Below are positions 11,698 through 21,759 of a stretch of DNA of 64,000 nucleotides, piece by piece; within the stretch, counting starts at the first letter, position 1, and each line of letters starts with the position of its first letter. Position numbers and translations under genes: made by a program. Below the pieces are notes generated by a model. That model had not been told where the DNA came from and ran no database searches. It worked only from the letters and a program-made list of their open reading frames with translations. The stretch is from Stereocaulon alpinum. Its lineage: Eukaryota > Ascomycota > Lecanoromycetes > Lecanorales > Stereocaulaceae. Location: NCBI GenBank assembly GCA_018257865.1, contig JAEUBA010000019.1, forward strand, positions 124,001 to 188,000. The letters are read 5' to 3'.

Positions 11698-12477
11698 ATG
11701 ACAACCGCAGCTCCCTCCCAACCAGGTCCCAAACCTCTTCCCCCACCCACAGCCCCCCAAGCCGCCTCCTCCACCGTCCGCACCCCCCAGCAGCCTCCCC
11801 AACAGCATTCCGGCCTCCGCACCCCCTCCAATCGCAAAACAATCTACGATCGGAATCTAAACCGGACACGCACCGCCGAGCTGAGCAGAGCTAGCTTCGC
11901 GTATCTATTCAGTGAAATGGTCACGTATGCGCAAAGGAGGGTAACTGGAATACAGGACCTTGAAAGACGGTATATCACACCCTCTGTTGTCTTGTCAGGG
12001 AAAGGTATAGAGCTACGGACTGACAAGCGAGTGGTATATAGGCTCAACGAAGCAGGCTACCCCTTAGGCCAGCGCCTTCTCCCTCTCCTCCTCTATCGCT
12101 CCTCAACACCCACCCATCCCACACCGCGGCCAACACGCATACTCCCATTACTACAATTCATAGCACATCCTCTATGGCGGCACCTCTTTGCACGCTCCGC
12201 CGACTCCATCGAAAGCTCCTCAACGAACCCTCACGAATATATGATCGTGGATAACGAACCCCTCGTCAACCAGTACATCTCAGTGCCAAAGGAGATGAGC
12301 CAGCTGAATTGTGCGGCGTTTGTCGCTGGTATTGTGGAGGGTGTTGCTTGTGCTGTGGGACTGCAGTGTGCGGTTAGTGCGCACAATGCTGGCGAAGGGG
12401 ATGCGATGTGGCCGGGGAAGACGGTTTTCTTGATCAGGTTTGATGAGAGCGTGGTCAAAAGAGAGGCCATAAAGTGA
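11698..12477 (+). CDS. TRS31: TRAPP complex subunit Trs31 (TRAPPC5)
   Basis: A core subunit of the TRAPP tethering complex, the exchange factor for the Rab Ypt1 in ER-Golgi and Golgi traffic. After a Pro-rich leader of about 45 residues comes KTIYDRNLNRTRTAELSRAS, then FAYLFSEMVTYAQ, GYPLGQRLL, and the C-terminal NCAAFVAGIVEGVACAVGL, all typical of the Bet3/Trs31 fold. An in-frame 72-nt intron at 11970-12041 (GTATAT donor, CTGAC branch, TAG acceptor) interrupts an otherwise continuous frame. Removing it joins DLERR to LNEAGYPLG and gives 235 residues. Its start is about 295 bp from the divergent ubiquitin protease start. The sense strand turns from C-rich to G-rich after about 12290. Confidence 0.93.
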   Translation: MTTAAPSQPGPKPLPPPTAPQAASSTVRTPQQPPQQHSGLRTPSNRKTIYDRNLNRTRTAELSRASFAYLFSEMVTYAQRRVTGIQDLERRYITPSVVLSGKGIELRTDKRVVYRLNEAGYPLGQRLLPLLLYRSSTPTHPTPRPTRILPLLQFIAHPLWRHLFARSADSIESSSTNPHEYMIVDNEPLVNQYISVPKEMSQLNCAAFVAGIVEGVACAVGLQCAVSAHNAGEGDAMWPGKTVFLIRFDESVVKREAIK

Positions 12478-12635
12478 AAATCAGGCAGGCCTGGGGGCAA
12501 GTGCATGCTTAGAGAGCCGAGCGTAGAAAGAGTGATATGATTGCATAGCGTGGCGCTGGAAAAGGATCTATGCATTGCATTGCATGGAGAATTAGAAGTT
12601 ATGTATATGGGTATCCGGTGAGAACTAAAGAAAAT

Positions 12636-14132
12636 CTATCCAACGTCTATCCTGCGCCGTTTATCGCTGCCATGAGATTCGTGACAAGGAGATGGACTTC
12701 GCTTTCTTCGGGGTGGCTCGTCTCGGTATCGATACCTTCGCGGTGACGGGGATCTTGAGTAGGAGTAAGACCGCTCTCTTCGTCGATCTCTTCGTGGTGG
12801 TGGTGATCTTGAGTATGAGCGCCTCCTTCTTGGTGGGGACCTTGACCGCGAATACGACCGTCGTGGTGGGCTTTGCTGCCTTCTCTCGTCATCTCTATCT
12901 GGCCTATATTTCGAGCCACGCGGACCTTCAGGTGCTCCCTCAGGAGCTCTCCTCCGCTCTCCAACTTGCGTAATATTAGCCCCCGAAGCACCTTTCCCCC
13001 CAACCTCCCTGTCAGGCATAAAGCGTTCATCAAGTGTCCCATCAGCCTTCCTAGGTCCTTTCCCCTCGAAAGAGCCCCATCTTCCCGTATCCTCACTCTT
13101 GAGATCCTTGTACTTCGTCCTGCCCTTTCTCCCCAGCTTCGTCATATCCCGAATTTGCATATACTGCGGCAGCAGTTCTCGATTCGCTACATCGTCCTGG
13201 TATCGACTGCCCATGATGTCTCGTCGATCCAGACCCTCGGCTTTGGCGTCGTCCTGGAAAAAGGCACCTTTGTGGAAGTATTTCTGCATGTAGCCCATCT
13301 TGCCTTTGCCTTCTCGCTCTTCTTTTTGGAGCTCGAGGAATTCGTTGTCTTCAGCTTCGCGCTCCTCTTTGCTGAGATTGCGGCGGCGCTCGAGCTCTTC
13401 CCGCTCTCTCTCGGCTTCCTCGATGGCTTCGCGCTCTCTCTTGACGCGCTTCAGTTCTCGTAGCTTCCAGGCTGCTCGCTCGGTGTCGGGGTCGAGGCCA
13501 TCTGTATCGTCGACTATATCGACCTCCACGATATCGTCGTCGTCCCAATCTTTTTTCCCAGCGGCTTCTGCAGCGGCTTTCTTTTCGAGCTGCTCTTGGA
13601 TCATAGCATCAGCTTTTTCTTTCCGTCTCGCTTCCTCCTCAGCCCAGGTTTCTTCTTCGTTTTTGGTGTCTGCAATGGCAGTGGGCTCCTTGCGCTGGTC
13701 TTTCTTGATGAAAGTAGGCCGTAAGAGCTTCTTGGGAGCTTCATCCTCACTACTACTTTCTTCGCTACCACTTCCGCTCCCGCTTTCAGATCCTGACTCA
13801 TCATCACTGCCTTCATCGTCCTCGCTCTCTTCGGTCACAAAGCCCTCTTCTTCTGCGGCACGAGCAGCTTTCTCGGCTTCGACTCGGGCGGCTTCTTCAA
13901 TAGCGGCTTGCCGTCGTCGCTCATTCAGATCAACCTTTTTGAGGTTGCCAGCGATCTTTGTAGCATCTGAGGGAAATGAGGTAGCTTTTGGTGGGGGTGC
14001 TGTGGGGGCTGCATGGGTCTCTTCCTCATCTTCTGAAACGTCTTCTTCCGAGGACGGGCCCTCAGCGACTGCTTTGCCTGGGCGGTATCGAGCAGGCTTA
14101 ACAGGATTCGCGGTCATGCGTTTGGAAGCCAT
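12636..14132 (-). CDS. MFAP1-family spliceosomal B-complex protein with RS-rich tail
   Basis: MFAP1 homologues are components of the pre-catalytic spliceosome (B complex), acting with Prp38. The single exon encodes 498 residues. The N-terminal 200 residues hold acidic and Ser-rich blocks (SGSESGSGSGSEESSSED). The conserved core follows: DPDTERAAWKLRELKRVKRE, a long charged helix, then KMGYMQKYFHKGAFFQDD and the region up to KLGRKGRTKYKDL. The last 85 or so residues are unusual, with repeated SYSRSRSPPRRRRSYSRSPP-like Arg/Ser dipeptides typical of SR proteins. The frame stays open through this tail and ends in a basic DKRRRIDVG. The start at 14132 (MASKRMTANPVKPARY) matches the family's conserved N-terminus. 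Confidence 0.92.
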   Translation of the reverse strand: MASKRMTANPVKPARYRPGKAVAEGPSSEEDVSEDEEETHAAPTAPPPKATSFPSDATKIAGNLKKVDLNERRRQAAIEEAARVEAEKAARAAEEEGFVTEESEDDEGSDDESGSESGSGSGSEESSSEDEAPKKLLRPTFIKKDQRKEPTAIADTKNEEETWAEEEARRKEKADAMIQEQLEKKAAAEAAGKKDWDDDDIVEVDIVDDTDGLDPDTERAAWKLRELKRVKREREAIEEAEREREELERRRNLSKEEREAEDNEFLELQKEEREGKGKMGYMQKYFHKGAFFQDDAKAEGLDRRDIMGSRYQDDVANRELLPQYMQIRDMTKLGRKGRTKYKDLKSEDTGRWGSFEGKGPRKADGTLDERFMPDREVGGKGASGANITQVGERRRAPEGAPEGPRGSKYRPDRDDERRQQSPPRRSYSRSRSPPRRRRSYSRSPPPRRDRRRERSYSYSRSPSPRRYRYRDEPPRRKRSPSPCHESHGSDKRRRIDVG

Positions 14133-15377
14133 GGTAACGTGGGCTATGTGAGTGCTTAGAACATGACGCTGCTGGTGCTGATTTTACTTGTGCATTATTG
14201 GTGCTATACTGGGTTTGCCGGAGCTTCGCCGAGAATTGTGTAACGCACGGTACTCGCGACGAACCAATTTACTACCATAGTTGCAACCATCAAACAGACT
14301 AGTGACAAATTGCTCACGAAGTACTTAGAGAGATCCATCTTGTTACTCGAGGAGCTAGTCAATTGTATTGTGAGTCAATTATGAACTTGAGCAGTGCAGA
14401 TTCTGCACTGCAGACTTTGAGTCCTGGTCCAGATAAGGGGCACGCTACGGACATCTTAGGCATTGAACGAAGCCAAGCATTTAGAACTAGGGCCTGCAGC
14501 TCAATGTAGGATACCACAACTTCGTGAGTGATCATGTGAAAGGGTAGGTTCCAGCTAGCCGTACGTAAAGAAGGCTCCAGTCTACAACCACTCCAGCCAT
14601 AGCGTGCCCTCTGCGTCTCATCCATCTTCTGTGTATCTACCTTACCTTATGAGGTTCAATTTTTGGCGAGTGCCGGGTTTCTGCAGTGGCACATTAGTGC
14701 TGCGCTAGGCAATAAGCGCCTTGGCAAGTCTATAAGTTCTCCCTCGCTCCCGCAACATTGTTTTTCTTCTTCATACTTACCTTGTCGGAACCTGGGCGAT
14801 CAAGAAGGCCTTCGGTTATGATTTGAGACCTGCATTGCACATCGCGGAGTCAAAAGTCATTGAGCTACCTTCGGGTATCTCACTGGCGCAATTTTTGCTG
14901 GTCACCTCACCTCGAGGCCTCCATTCTTTTCATTGATGCTTCTGCCTTGTGTGCAGAGCTTTGAAGAAGAGACGTAAATCAAGTCTAGTGTCACCATTGA
15001 TTCGAGCCCAAGGCCTATTCCTCGCTCGTAATCTACCATAAACCTTTTACATCTCGATGTAGGCCTTTGTGCACGTTTATGTACCTGCCTTTCAGTGTAG
15101 TGTGCTCTGCTGAGCTCGCCGCTCCGACAAATTTTTAATGATGCTGTTAGAGCTCTTCTGAGCTTTGCTGTGTTCAGTCAGGCCTAACCTGCGTTAATCA
15201 TTTCACATCCCGTTAAATATCTCGAACCTGCTATCATCTATCAAACTTGATCGCGAACTGTTCTCCATGCTTTCGTGACCTACAAATTCCCCAGGCTCCA
15301 TCAAAGTACCCCCACAAAAGAAAACCCACAACCACCATTTTCCTTCCTCTAAAACTCGCCTCCTCGCCTCCACCAAC
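14133..15377. other. Intergenic, no gene recognised
   Basis: Lies between the divergent starts of MFAP1 and ALB1. The two promoters must sit here. A pyrimidine-rich leader with CAACC-type motifs precedes the ALB1 start (about 15290-15375). Short open frames (for example 14359-14625 on the minus strand) have no family resemblance. Confidence 0.5.
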
Positions 15378-16050
15378 ATGGCAAAGACAGCCAAGCTAAA
15401 GAAATCCAATAAATGTACCTTCTTATACCCACATCCATCCCCCACCTCCACCCCAAACCCAACTCAAACTGATCCTCCCACACAGCACCCTCCACCCACT
15501 CACGCGCCTCCCGCCGCGCCTCCTCCCCTTCCCTCAAACTCGACAAATCCCTCACATCCCTAAAACCACCATCACGAACAAAATCCAACTTCCTCGCCCC
15601 ACACGCCAACGATGGAGTCACGAAATCGAAAAAGAAAGGCGGCAAGATACTGAAGCGGAAACAGAAGTTGAGACTAGAGCAAGGAAGAGAGAAGGCGGAG
15701 GCTGTGATGGAGAAGATGGAGAAGAAGGTTGAGAGGGCTGGGGGAAGGAGAGAGGGGATGAAGGGGAGGAATGTGAGTGCCTATAATTACTGCGTGATTT
15801 GTTGGGTTAGAGTTAGTTGGGGGTTTTGCTGATGGGTGCGTGGGGACAGGCTGATTGGGATGAGCTGAATGATAAGATTGCTGGGAGGAAGAGGAGGAGG
15901 AAAATGGCTACTACGACGGGTGATAACGAGGATGATGGGGGGGAGGATGAGGAGATGACTTCTGGGAGTGGTTTCCCAGACGAAAAGAGCGGTGTTGATG
16001 GGGAGAATCGTGTTGATACAGGTGGCATCACGGAGGACGAAATATCATGA
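15378..16050 (+). CDS. ALB1: Alb1-like shuttling pre-60S ribosome factor
   Basis: Alb1 accompanies Arx1 on pre-60S particles during nuclear export. Three exons: 15378-15414, 15486-15772 and 15850-16050, with introns of 71 and 77 nt. The joined lengths (37+287+201) give 174 residues. The start reads MAKTAKLKKSNKSPSTHSRA, and then KLDKSLTSLKP, GVTKSKKKGGKILKRKQKLR, EAVMEKMEKKVERA and WDELNDKIAGRKRRRK follow in the order seen in fungal Alb1 proteins. The C-terminus is acidic. No unspliced frame shows this, so the gene is easily missed. Exon 2 changes from C-rich to G-rich sense composition at about 15610. Confidence 0.88.
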
Positions 16051-17188
16051 GCTGTTAGACCGCTGTCTTTGAGACGACCATATGCTACACTGAGCGGCTG
16101 GGCAGCCACAGCGTCGCTGAATAGCTTGATACTGTGGACCATATCCAGCTATGCTGTCGGCTCTAGAGCTTCTATGGTGAGTCACCACCACTGCCTTACA
16201 CGTCCTTTCTGAGAACATAAGATCGAGAAGGACATGCTCAACGCTAGGCATAAAGTTTGTTTTTTTACTTTAGAGCACAGTGTCATGTTGCTGCTACAGA
16301 TACTAATGAACATGGGCAGATTAGGTGTCATACCACAATTCGGACATTGTTTCTCTTGTATGATCACAATCATACAGGCAAGCCGTAGACCAGAACGCCG
16401 ACTTGTGTATTCTCGTGCACCTTTTGCTCGACTCGGAGAACATTCTCGCTGTAGGTCTCCTTTGGAGGCGGTTGCGAGTCACCACCACTGACCACTTGGA
16501 AGGTACTACCATGAATACCTACAACAGCACGCAGTATCAGATATGTTAGGCTATCGGAAACGCTTGGGTGCCTATACATCTGCGACAAGCTGGAGCCTGC
16601 CACTTGATCTAGTCGAGGCCCGGCATGTAGGACCCTTCTTCATATTACTCTAGACAGAGTACGAGGCGGCTCAAGTCTGGATGCCGCGCCTTTCTTTCAG
16701 AATCTTTGATCCTCTCTATCGGGAACGAGGAACGCAATCGAAGAGTTGTTACCCGCTCAAAACGGTTCGCGGTGCCAGATACATCAGCCTTCGTCAATGG
16801 CATATTCACATGTCATTTGTACGTGCTAACATCGATGCAGGCATATATCTACATGTTGTTCATGCTGTGTAGCGAAGCCGAAATCTTTCTCTGTGGTTGG
16901 ACGCTGCACAAGCTTTCCATGACAATTGATTTGTTTCACACAAGCTCATGGCTAAGAAACGGAACCAATGCCGCTTCTCATACCCCTGAAATCACTTCTC
17001 CGATTGCAATCTGCCCAGCCTTCAGAAGTAAGAGAAACTTGCAAAGTCTGTCTAAATTCGGTGATCTATATTGAGTCATTGCTAACGATGTAATTTTGTT
17101 TCTGTAGACATCTTATCAGAGAGACACAACAATCCATCTTCGGACACCGAGAGAGACCCACTTTGTTGTGGGTTCGTCACATGAGCGT
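16051..17188. other. Convergent intergenic region, no gene recognised
   Basis: Lies between the stop codons of ALB1 and the T5orf172 gene. Several short frames (16234-16491, 16706-17074 plus; 16370-16603 minus) overlap each other, lack motifs and do not join by plausible introns. No RNA gene was seen. Confidence 0.5.
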
Positions 17189-18385
17189 CTAGAAAAGATG
17201 TGGATATAATGTAGGACCATTCGCATTGCCATAAGTAACCTGTTCGAATTCGGAGACCTCTGAGCACACGGTGACATCATAGTCATCGCTGTCGCTATCT
17301 ACGGACATAGTGCTTTGTATGTATACGCTGCCATCGTCGTTCTCGTTGTTGTTGTTATTGGATATGGTACTTTGTGTGCAAAAGCTGCCCTCATTGTTTT
17401 GGTTGACATTGTTATCGGTCATGGTGCTTTGCGTGTAGAAACTAAGATTATCTTCGTCGCTATCAGTGTCGCTGGCTGCAGTTCTCGCTGTGTAGACGCT
17501 GTCCTCTTTTTCTTCTTCTTCCTTGATGTCACCCTCCGTTGGGGCATTTGGTGCGGGAACCCTGTATATTCGTAAGCCCGGACGAGTCATGTTGCAAGCT
17601 ATGGTGGTATCATCGCTGTGTGCTTCTTGGCATGAGGTGGCATACCTGTCTATACCACACTTATAGTTATTGCTGTCAGGCCCGCGAATGACAAAGTCTT
17701 CGGTGTGCACGCTACCTTTTGAAAAGGCCTCGTCGACATGGAAGCTATCTTCTAAACCATCGACCGTCGAATGTTCAGTACGCATGGAACTTGTCGGTAT
17801 GGACGCGATAGGCTCACACACGTCGTGACGCGTTTTCCAGTGCGGCACGCTTATTTGCCAGATGTTGTTGCCGGGATTGACATATGGCTTTGTGTTCGCA
17901 TAAGCCGTATATTTTTCAATGACAGCAACAGCATGCTTGAAAGACGTCTCGAACCATTCTCTGTGGTTATGGCAGCAAGCTTTACAGGTGAGCGTTTTTC
18001 GACAGGCCACAAGTTCGGCTCCGATGAGTTGTTCAATGCGAAAGGCATGTTGAACAAGAGTCGCTTCTCTACCGGGTTGTGGATATAGTCGAGTGAAACT
18101 GCGGTTGCAACCAGCAATTTGTGTGTTGATACGAGTGGCAATGCGTTGGATCCCTGTGAGTGATACATTCCTTTCCTGTTTCGTCATGCCAATTTTGACC
18201 ATGCCCGGATATGACGAGGAATAATATGCATATATGTAGCCTGGAAATTGTTCTCTTTGACTCAATACTTTTACGAGAGTGCTCTCGATGGAATGCGGAG
18301 TGTTAAGATTGATGAGTGAAGGTGGGCGATAGGGGGCCGGCGTGGGAAACGAAACGCGCTGCTCTTTCGATGTGCCGCTGGGCAT
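17189..18385 (-). CDS. T5orf172 (GIY-YIG-like) domain protein with tandem-repeat tail
   Basis: A single exon of 398 codons. Residues about 45-165 carry a T5orf172/Mug113-type domain of the GIY-YIG-like superfamily: PGYIYAYYSSSYPGMVKIGM, an Arg in the following helix (RIATRINTQIAGC), HAFRIEQLIGAEL, then CKACCHNHREWFETSF. The matching pattern in known members is G-Y-x-Y ... KIG.T ... E.LIH.EL ... C..C...H.EWFE. The activity of fungal members is not established; a DNA-associated role is inferred from the phage T5 founder. The C-terminus is acidic and Asn/Asp-rich and contains four copies of a 19-residue unit (see the repeat entry). The start (MPSGTSKEQRVSFPTP) is the only ATG before the domain. 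Confidence 0.8.
   Translation of the reverse strand: MPSGTSKEQRVSFPTPAPYRPPSLINLNTPHSIESTLVKVLSQREQFPGYIYAYYSSSYPGMVKIGMTKQERNVSLTGIQRIATRINTQIAGCNRSFTRLYPQPGREATLVQHAFRIEQLIGAELVACRKTLTCKACCHNHREWFETSFKHAVAVIEKYTAYANTKPYVNPGNNIWQISVPHWKTRHDVCEPIASIPTSSMRTEHSTVDGLEDSFHVDEAFSKGSVHTEDFVIRGPDSNNYKCGIDRYATSCQEAHSDDTTIACNMTRPGLRIYRVPAPNAPTEGDIKEEEEKEDSVYTARTAASDTDSDEDNLSFYTQSTMTDNNVNQNNEGSFCTQSTISNNNNNENDDGSVYIQSTMSVDSDSDDYDVTVCSEVSEFEQVTYGNANGPTLYPHLF
17264..17494 (-). repeat. In-frame 57-bp tandem repeat (19 residues) in the T5orf172 gene
   Basis: The C-terminal coding part repeats with a period of exactly 57 bp. The boxes ATAGTGCTTT, ATGGTACTTT and ATGGTGCTTT on the plus strand start at 17307, 17364 and 17421. 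In protein terms the units begin SVYTARTAASD, SFYTQSTMTDN, SFCTQSTISNN and SVYIQSTMSVD, each followed by an Asp/Asn/Glu-rich stretch. The limits of the outer units are approximate. Confidence 0.8.
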
Positions 18386-18558
18386 TCTGGGATGAGGAAT
18401 AACGACAGAGCTGTGATCAAACTCACAGAAGGACTATTAGAACATATATTGAAGAAACAATAGAAATAAGATCAGAAAGTGGATGGAGATGCGTTCTTAA
18501 GCAGGTAAAGTACAGATAAGTCATACCTCCAACATCTCTATTAATAATGTCGAAAGTC

Positions 18559-19205
18559 AACAAACACTAGGCGCGACTTGAGATACACCACCATTCAAAA
18601 CGCGTACCACAGTTCAACGAGTCTAGTGCACATGTCAAAGAGCCTCGGTGGCAAACATTAAGAGGTCTGCTACATATCCGCACAACGCGGATGAATGACC
18701 GGGTATCTCAGACGTGGACATTAAACAAACATTGGGGGCGACTTGTCGAGATTTTCTACCATTAACAACGCGTACCACAGTTCAACAAGTCTCGAGGCAC
18801 ACCGCCTGAAGCCCACCACACCTCGGCATGCACGGATGGGATACACGAGCATCGCGGAGAAGTTGCAGCCTGGGAATCGACCTATATTGGGGCCCAGCGC
18901 TTACACAAATAGCCTCTCCTCAACCTGGATTTCCCCGTCTACCACTTCAAGTCGCTGCGTCCGATCGGAACATTTACCCGTTGGAAGCTACCTTTTACTT
19001 TCCCGAGTGAATGTTCCTTAGGTGATGGTTGCGGTACCATTATTGTGATACACCTCCAAACGCCGCCTAGCACACATCAACAAGTCTGCTACACCTCGGC
19101 ACACAGTGCTTAGCAAATGAGGTTTCAAAAAAGTTGCAGCCTGGCCATAGGGCCATATCGAGACCCAGCGCTTAGCCAAACCGACCCTAATATGGACTTC
19201 CACAT
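18559..19205 (+). repeat. Cluster of diverged direct repeats
   Basis: Copy A at 18559-18624 and copy B at 18723-18792 share AACAAACA..GGCGCGACTTG-type left ends and an almost identical core, ACGCGTACCACAGTTCAAC(G/A)AGTCT. Downstream of B, AAGTTGCAGCCTGG and CCCAGCGCTTA (18860-18910) recur at 19131-19174. CAACAAGTCT and CACCTCGGCA also recur near 19078-19100. The arrangement suggests at least three decayed copies of a unit of 150-170 bp. No open frame or terminal repeat identifies the element. Confidence 0.6.
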
Positions 19206-19686
19206 CCCCCACTGTACCCCCATCAAATTATGAATTCCCAATCCCACGCGGAGGCTATGCTCCGCGCTCTACAGCGAATCGGCACGCTGAAAGAGCGGCT
19301 ACTATTTCTGAACAGACGTTTCCCCCAAGCCGCCGTGGGGGGCACCTCGTTTTCTAGATTTACCTGATTCCGCCTCACTAGTCTCGATCGAAGGTCTAAG
19401 CCCCATAAACGGAGTTCCTGGGGTAGGGATATCCCTGCTTCAGATGGAAGCGGTAGGTGAGAGATATTCCACGTCGAAGCGGGACGAGATCTCATCGACA
19501 TCCAAAACGTTCCCACGGAAACTCAGAACACGAACCCTTGACCCCTCGGAGGTTTTCCTGTCACCCAGACACTTATACACCTACAACACCACCATCTACA
19601 ATGCTCATCAGCCTCTAAAACTCTCTCGCCCTCTCCTCTACATACACAGCCGCATAATCCTGAAATACGCAGTGGAGCCACCGTCG

Positions 19687-19890
19687 AAGCGATTGAACCC
19701 TTGAATTCCACCCCTAACCCTCCCTCTCTCTCCTAACCCCCCCTTCTCCCCCTCCCCCCCTTCCCCCTCCCCCCCACCCTCCACCCCCCACCCTCTAACC
19801 CTAACCCCCTACCCCTCCCCACCGTCTCCCCTCCAAAACTCCACAACCCCCCTCCCCTTGCCCCCCTCTCTCCAAAAAAATATACGAGCT
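19687..19890. repeat. C-rich low-complexity tract with telomere-like CCCTAA words
   Basis: About 200 bp that is overwhelmingly C and T on the plus strand. It includes CCCCTAACCCTCCC near 19710 and CTAACCCTAACCCC at 19795-19808. The second resembles two copies of the CCCTAA telomere repeat. The rest is irregular CCCT/CCCA sequence, so this is not a true telomere array. It is followed by a purine-rich tract on the same strand (about 20030-20310). Confidence 0.6.
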
Positions 19891-20429
19891 CCCCCCCTCA
19901 CACACGGACGGTTACGATAACTATAGAGCGCGAACCCATCACCCATCTCCCTCTATAGAAACGATTCAGTGGTTGTGGCATACTACATGAAGTGAGGGGT
20001 TCGCTTAGTCGGCTTATTGAGGGGGCCCGAGGCGCGGAAAACGGGATTGAGTTTTTAGTTGGGTTTGGTGATGGAGGAGGAGATGGAGGAGCGGATGGAT
20101 ATGATGGAGACGCTGGAATCTGAGGGGGTGGTGGAAGGTTGGGAAGGGTGGGGGGGAATGTGAGTTAGGTTGCGAGGGTGTTGGTGTCTTTTTAGGGGTG
20201 GGAGGAGGTTTGTTGGGGAGGTTTGGGGAGGAGGAGGGAGGGGGGGAGGTAGGTGGTGAGTGGAAGGGGAGGAGAGGAGGATGGTGGGAGAGGGGGGTAT
20301 ATGCCCAGATGTGGAAGCATGATTGAAATGTTAGATCACAATATATAATATATAACCTCTTATTTCCCCCGTAACGCCGCATCTACTCGTACTTCCCATT
20401 CGCTAAACCCACAAAAACAATCCATCACC

Positions 20430-21759
20430 TCACAACCCCGCACCCTTCCTCCCCCCAACCTCCTTCCTCCTCGCAAGCTGACTCTTCAACGCCCCAAGCC
20501 ACTCAGCCAGCGCATCCTCACTCGAAGCACAAAAGCGATAGCTTTTCTCCTCCGCAATAATCTGCATGCAGTGGGCTTTGCTTCGTGATATGGGGTCGAT
20601 TTCGACGGCGTTGATGATGCTTGAGAGGGGGAGGATTAGGTTCGCTGCGTACTCCTGGGGTTGTGTTAGTGCTGTGGTTGAGTGTTAGGGTAGTGTGGCT
20701 TACTTCGTCATTTTTGTAGAAAGCTAGGTTTTTGGGTCGTAGGACTACCCAGAGCCTCTTCCATTGCTTTACGCCGCCTTTTGTTTTTAGGCATAGGAGG
20801 TAGCCGTGCCATATTACTTTCTCCTCATCTTGCTCGACGTGGAAGCCGCTTACTTGGCTTGCATTCCGCGCAGTGACGGGTTGTTGCTGGGGAGCGCTGT
20901 ATGGGATGTTGTTCTGCGAGACTGTTCTCTGGTTTCGTTGCATGAATGAGCCAAAGGAGGGTTGGGTGTAGCTTTGCGGAGGAGTATCTGAGAAGTCAGA
21001 ATAGGGCGCTAGCTCGTCGCCTGAGTAGTCGAGGTCGTGGGCTGACAGTCTCCGTATGCTGGGTATCCTGATGCCATCTCTTGTTGTGGGATGTCTAAGT
21101 GGGACTTCTAATGGTTCGGGAGAGCTTGATGCGAACCGTTCGTGGTCGTGCCGGTCGTGACCTGGGTGCTCTTGGGTTGTGGGGCTGCGCAGGTATATGT
21201 CCTGCTCCTCCTCATCTATGCGTGCTTCTTGCTTGATAAGTTCTACCCATGCTTGAGCGTCTGCTGCGCTCTTGGCTTGTAGGTGAAAATTCCGCGATGG
21301 TGAGAAGAGGCCAAAGACGTGTTCACGCCGGCCTTTTGGGTCTTTGAGGTATCCGACAGCTGTCAACTCCGACAAGCTGAGTTGCTTTCGGAGCCGCTCT
21401 TCGGTGGAGTTTTTGTAGAGGGAAAGTAGGTTAGGCCGCAGGACTAGGTAGAAGCTTTTCCATTGCTGTGACGTTCGGCATCAGTAAAGCGTCCCGGCAC
21501 GCTGCATTGGTAGAAGTAGTACTTTTGTCTTTCTTGTGCGCTTCAGCACCTCTCCGCTTTTGAGCACTCGATCGAAGGCAAACGAGCCGTTTTGATTGAC
21601 GGGGGAGAAGGTATCGAGATTTAGATGCCCGTTTCGAAGGCCTGGAGTCGGCTTAGGCGTTGGAATGGGCGCGTGTGAGCTCGTATCTATGGGTTGAGGG
21701 ATGGATCTTGGTTCTGAGCTTAGTGCCGTCCGTGAATTAGATACTGCGACGCCGGTCAT
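20430..21759 (-). CDS. Protein with two PH domains (Opy1-like)
   Basis: Three exons (21759-21523, 21465-20704, 20654-20430) with introns at 21466-21522 (57 nt) and 20655-20703 (49 nt) give 407 residues. PH domain 1 begins GEVLKRTRKTKQWKSFYLVL and ends at the typical helix with AQAWVELIKQEA. PH domain 2 begins IWHGYLLCLKTKG, continues QWKRLWVVLRPKNLAFYKND and ends EDALAEWLGALKSQL. A Ser/Pro-rich linker of about 130 residues separates them. Both introns fall at domain edges or inside strands, and the joins restore the PH pattern. The two-PH layout is like yeast Opy1, a phosphoinositide-binding adaptor; function here is inferred. The last 100 bp of the gene are G-rich in the sense strand, unlike the part just before. 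Confidence 0.85.

Larger units (their letters stand above)
18386..20429. other. Gene-poor region with degenerate repeats and C-rich/G-rich tracts
   Basis: Two kilobases without a supportable gene. The left part (18559-19205) holds diverged repeats. The right part is strongly strand-biased: C-rich at about 19687-19890, then G-rich at about 20030-20310. The Pro/Ser-rich frame at 20014-20382 on the minus strand is explained by this bias. The T5orf172 gene promoter should lie at the left end. Confidence 0.5.

Noticed and set aside
11554..11837. Gly-rich frames on the minus strand
   Set aside because: They are complements of the Pro-rich leader of TRS31 and have no independent support.
13300..14151. 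283-codon Ser/Leu-rich frame on the plus strand
   Set aside because: It is the antisense shadow of the acidic, Glu/Lys/Arg-rich MFAP1 gene; Ser and Leu runs mirror GAG/AAG/CGG codons.
16234..17074. Several frames of 60-120 codons on both strands
   Set aside because: They overlap, lack motifs and cannot be linked by credible introns.
19795..19808. True interstitial telomere array
   Set aside because: Only two CCCTAA units occur in an irregular C-rich tract, too few to claim a telomeric origin; kept only as part of a composition finding.
20014..20382. 122-codon Pro/Ser/His-rich frame on the minus strand
   Set aside because: It is produced by the G-rich plus-strand tract; composition is monotonous and no domain or intron context supports it.
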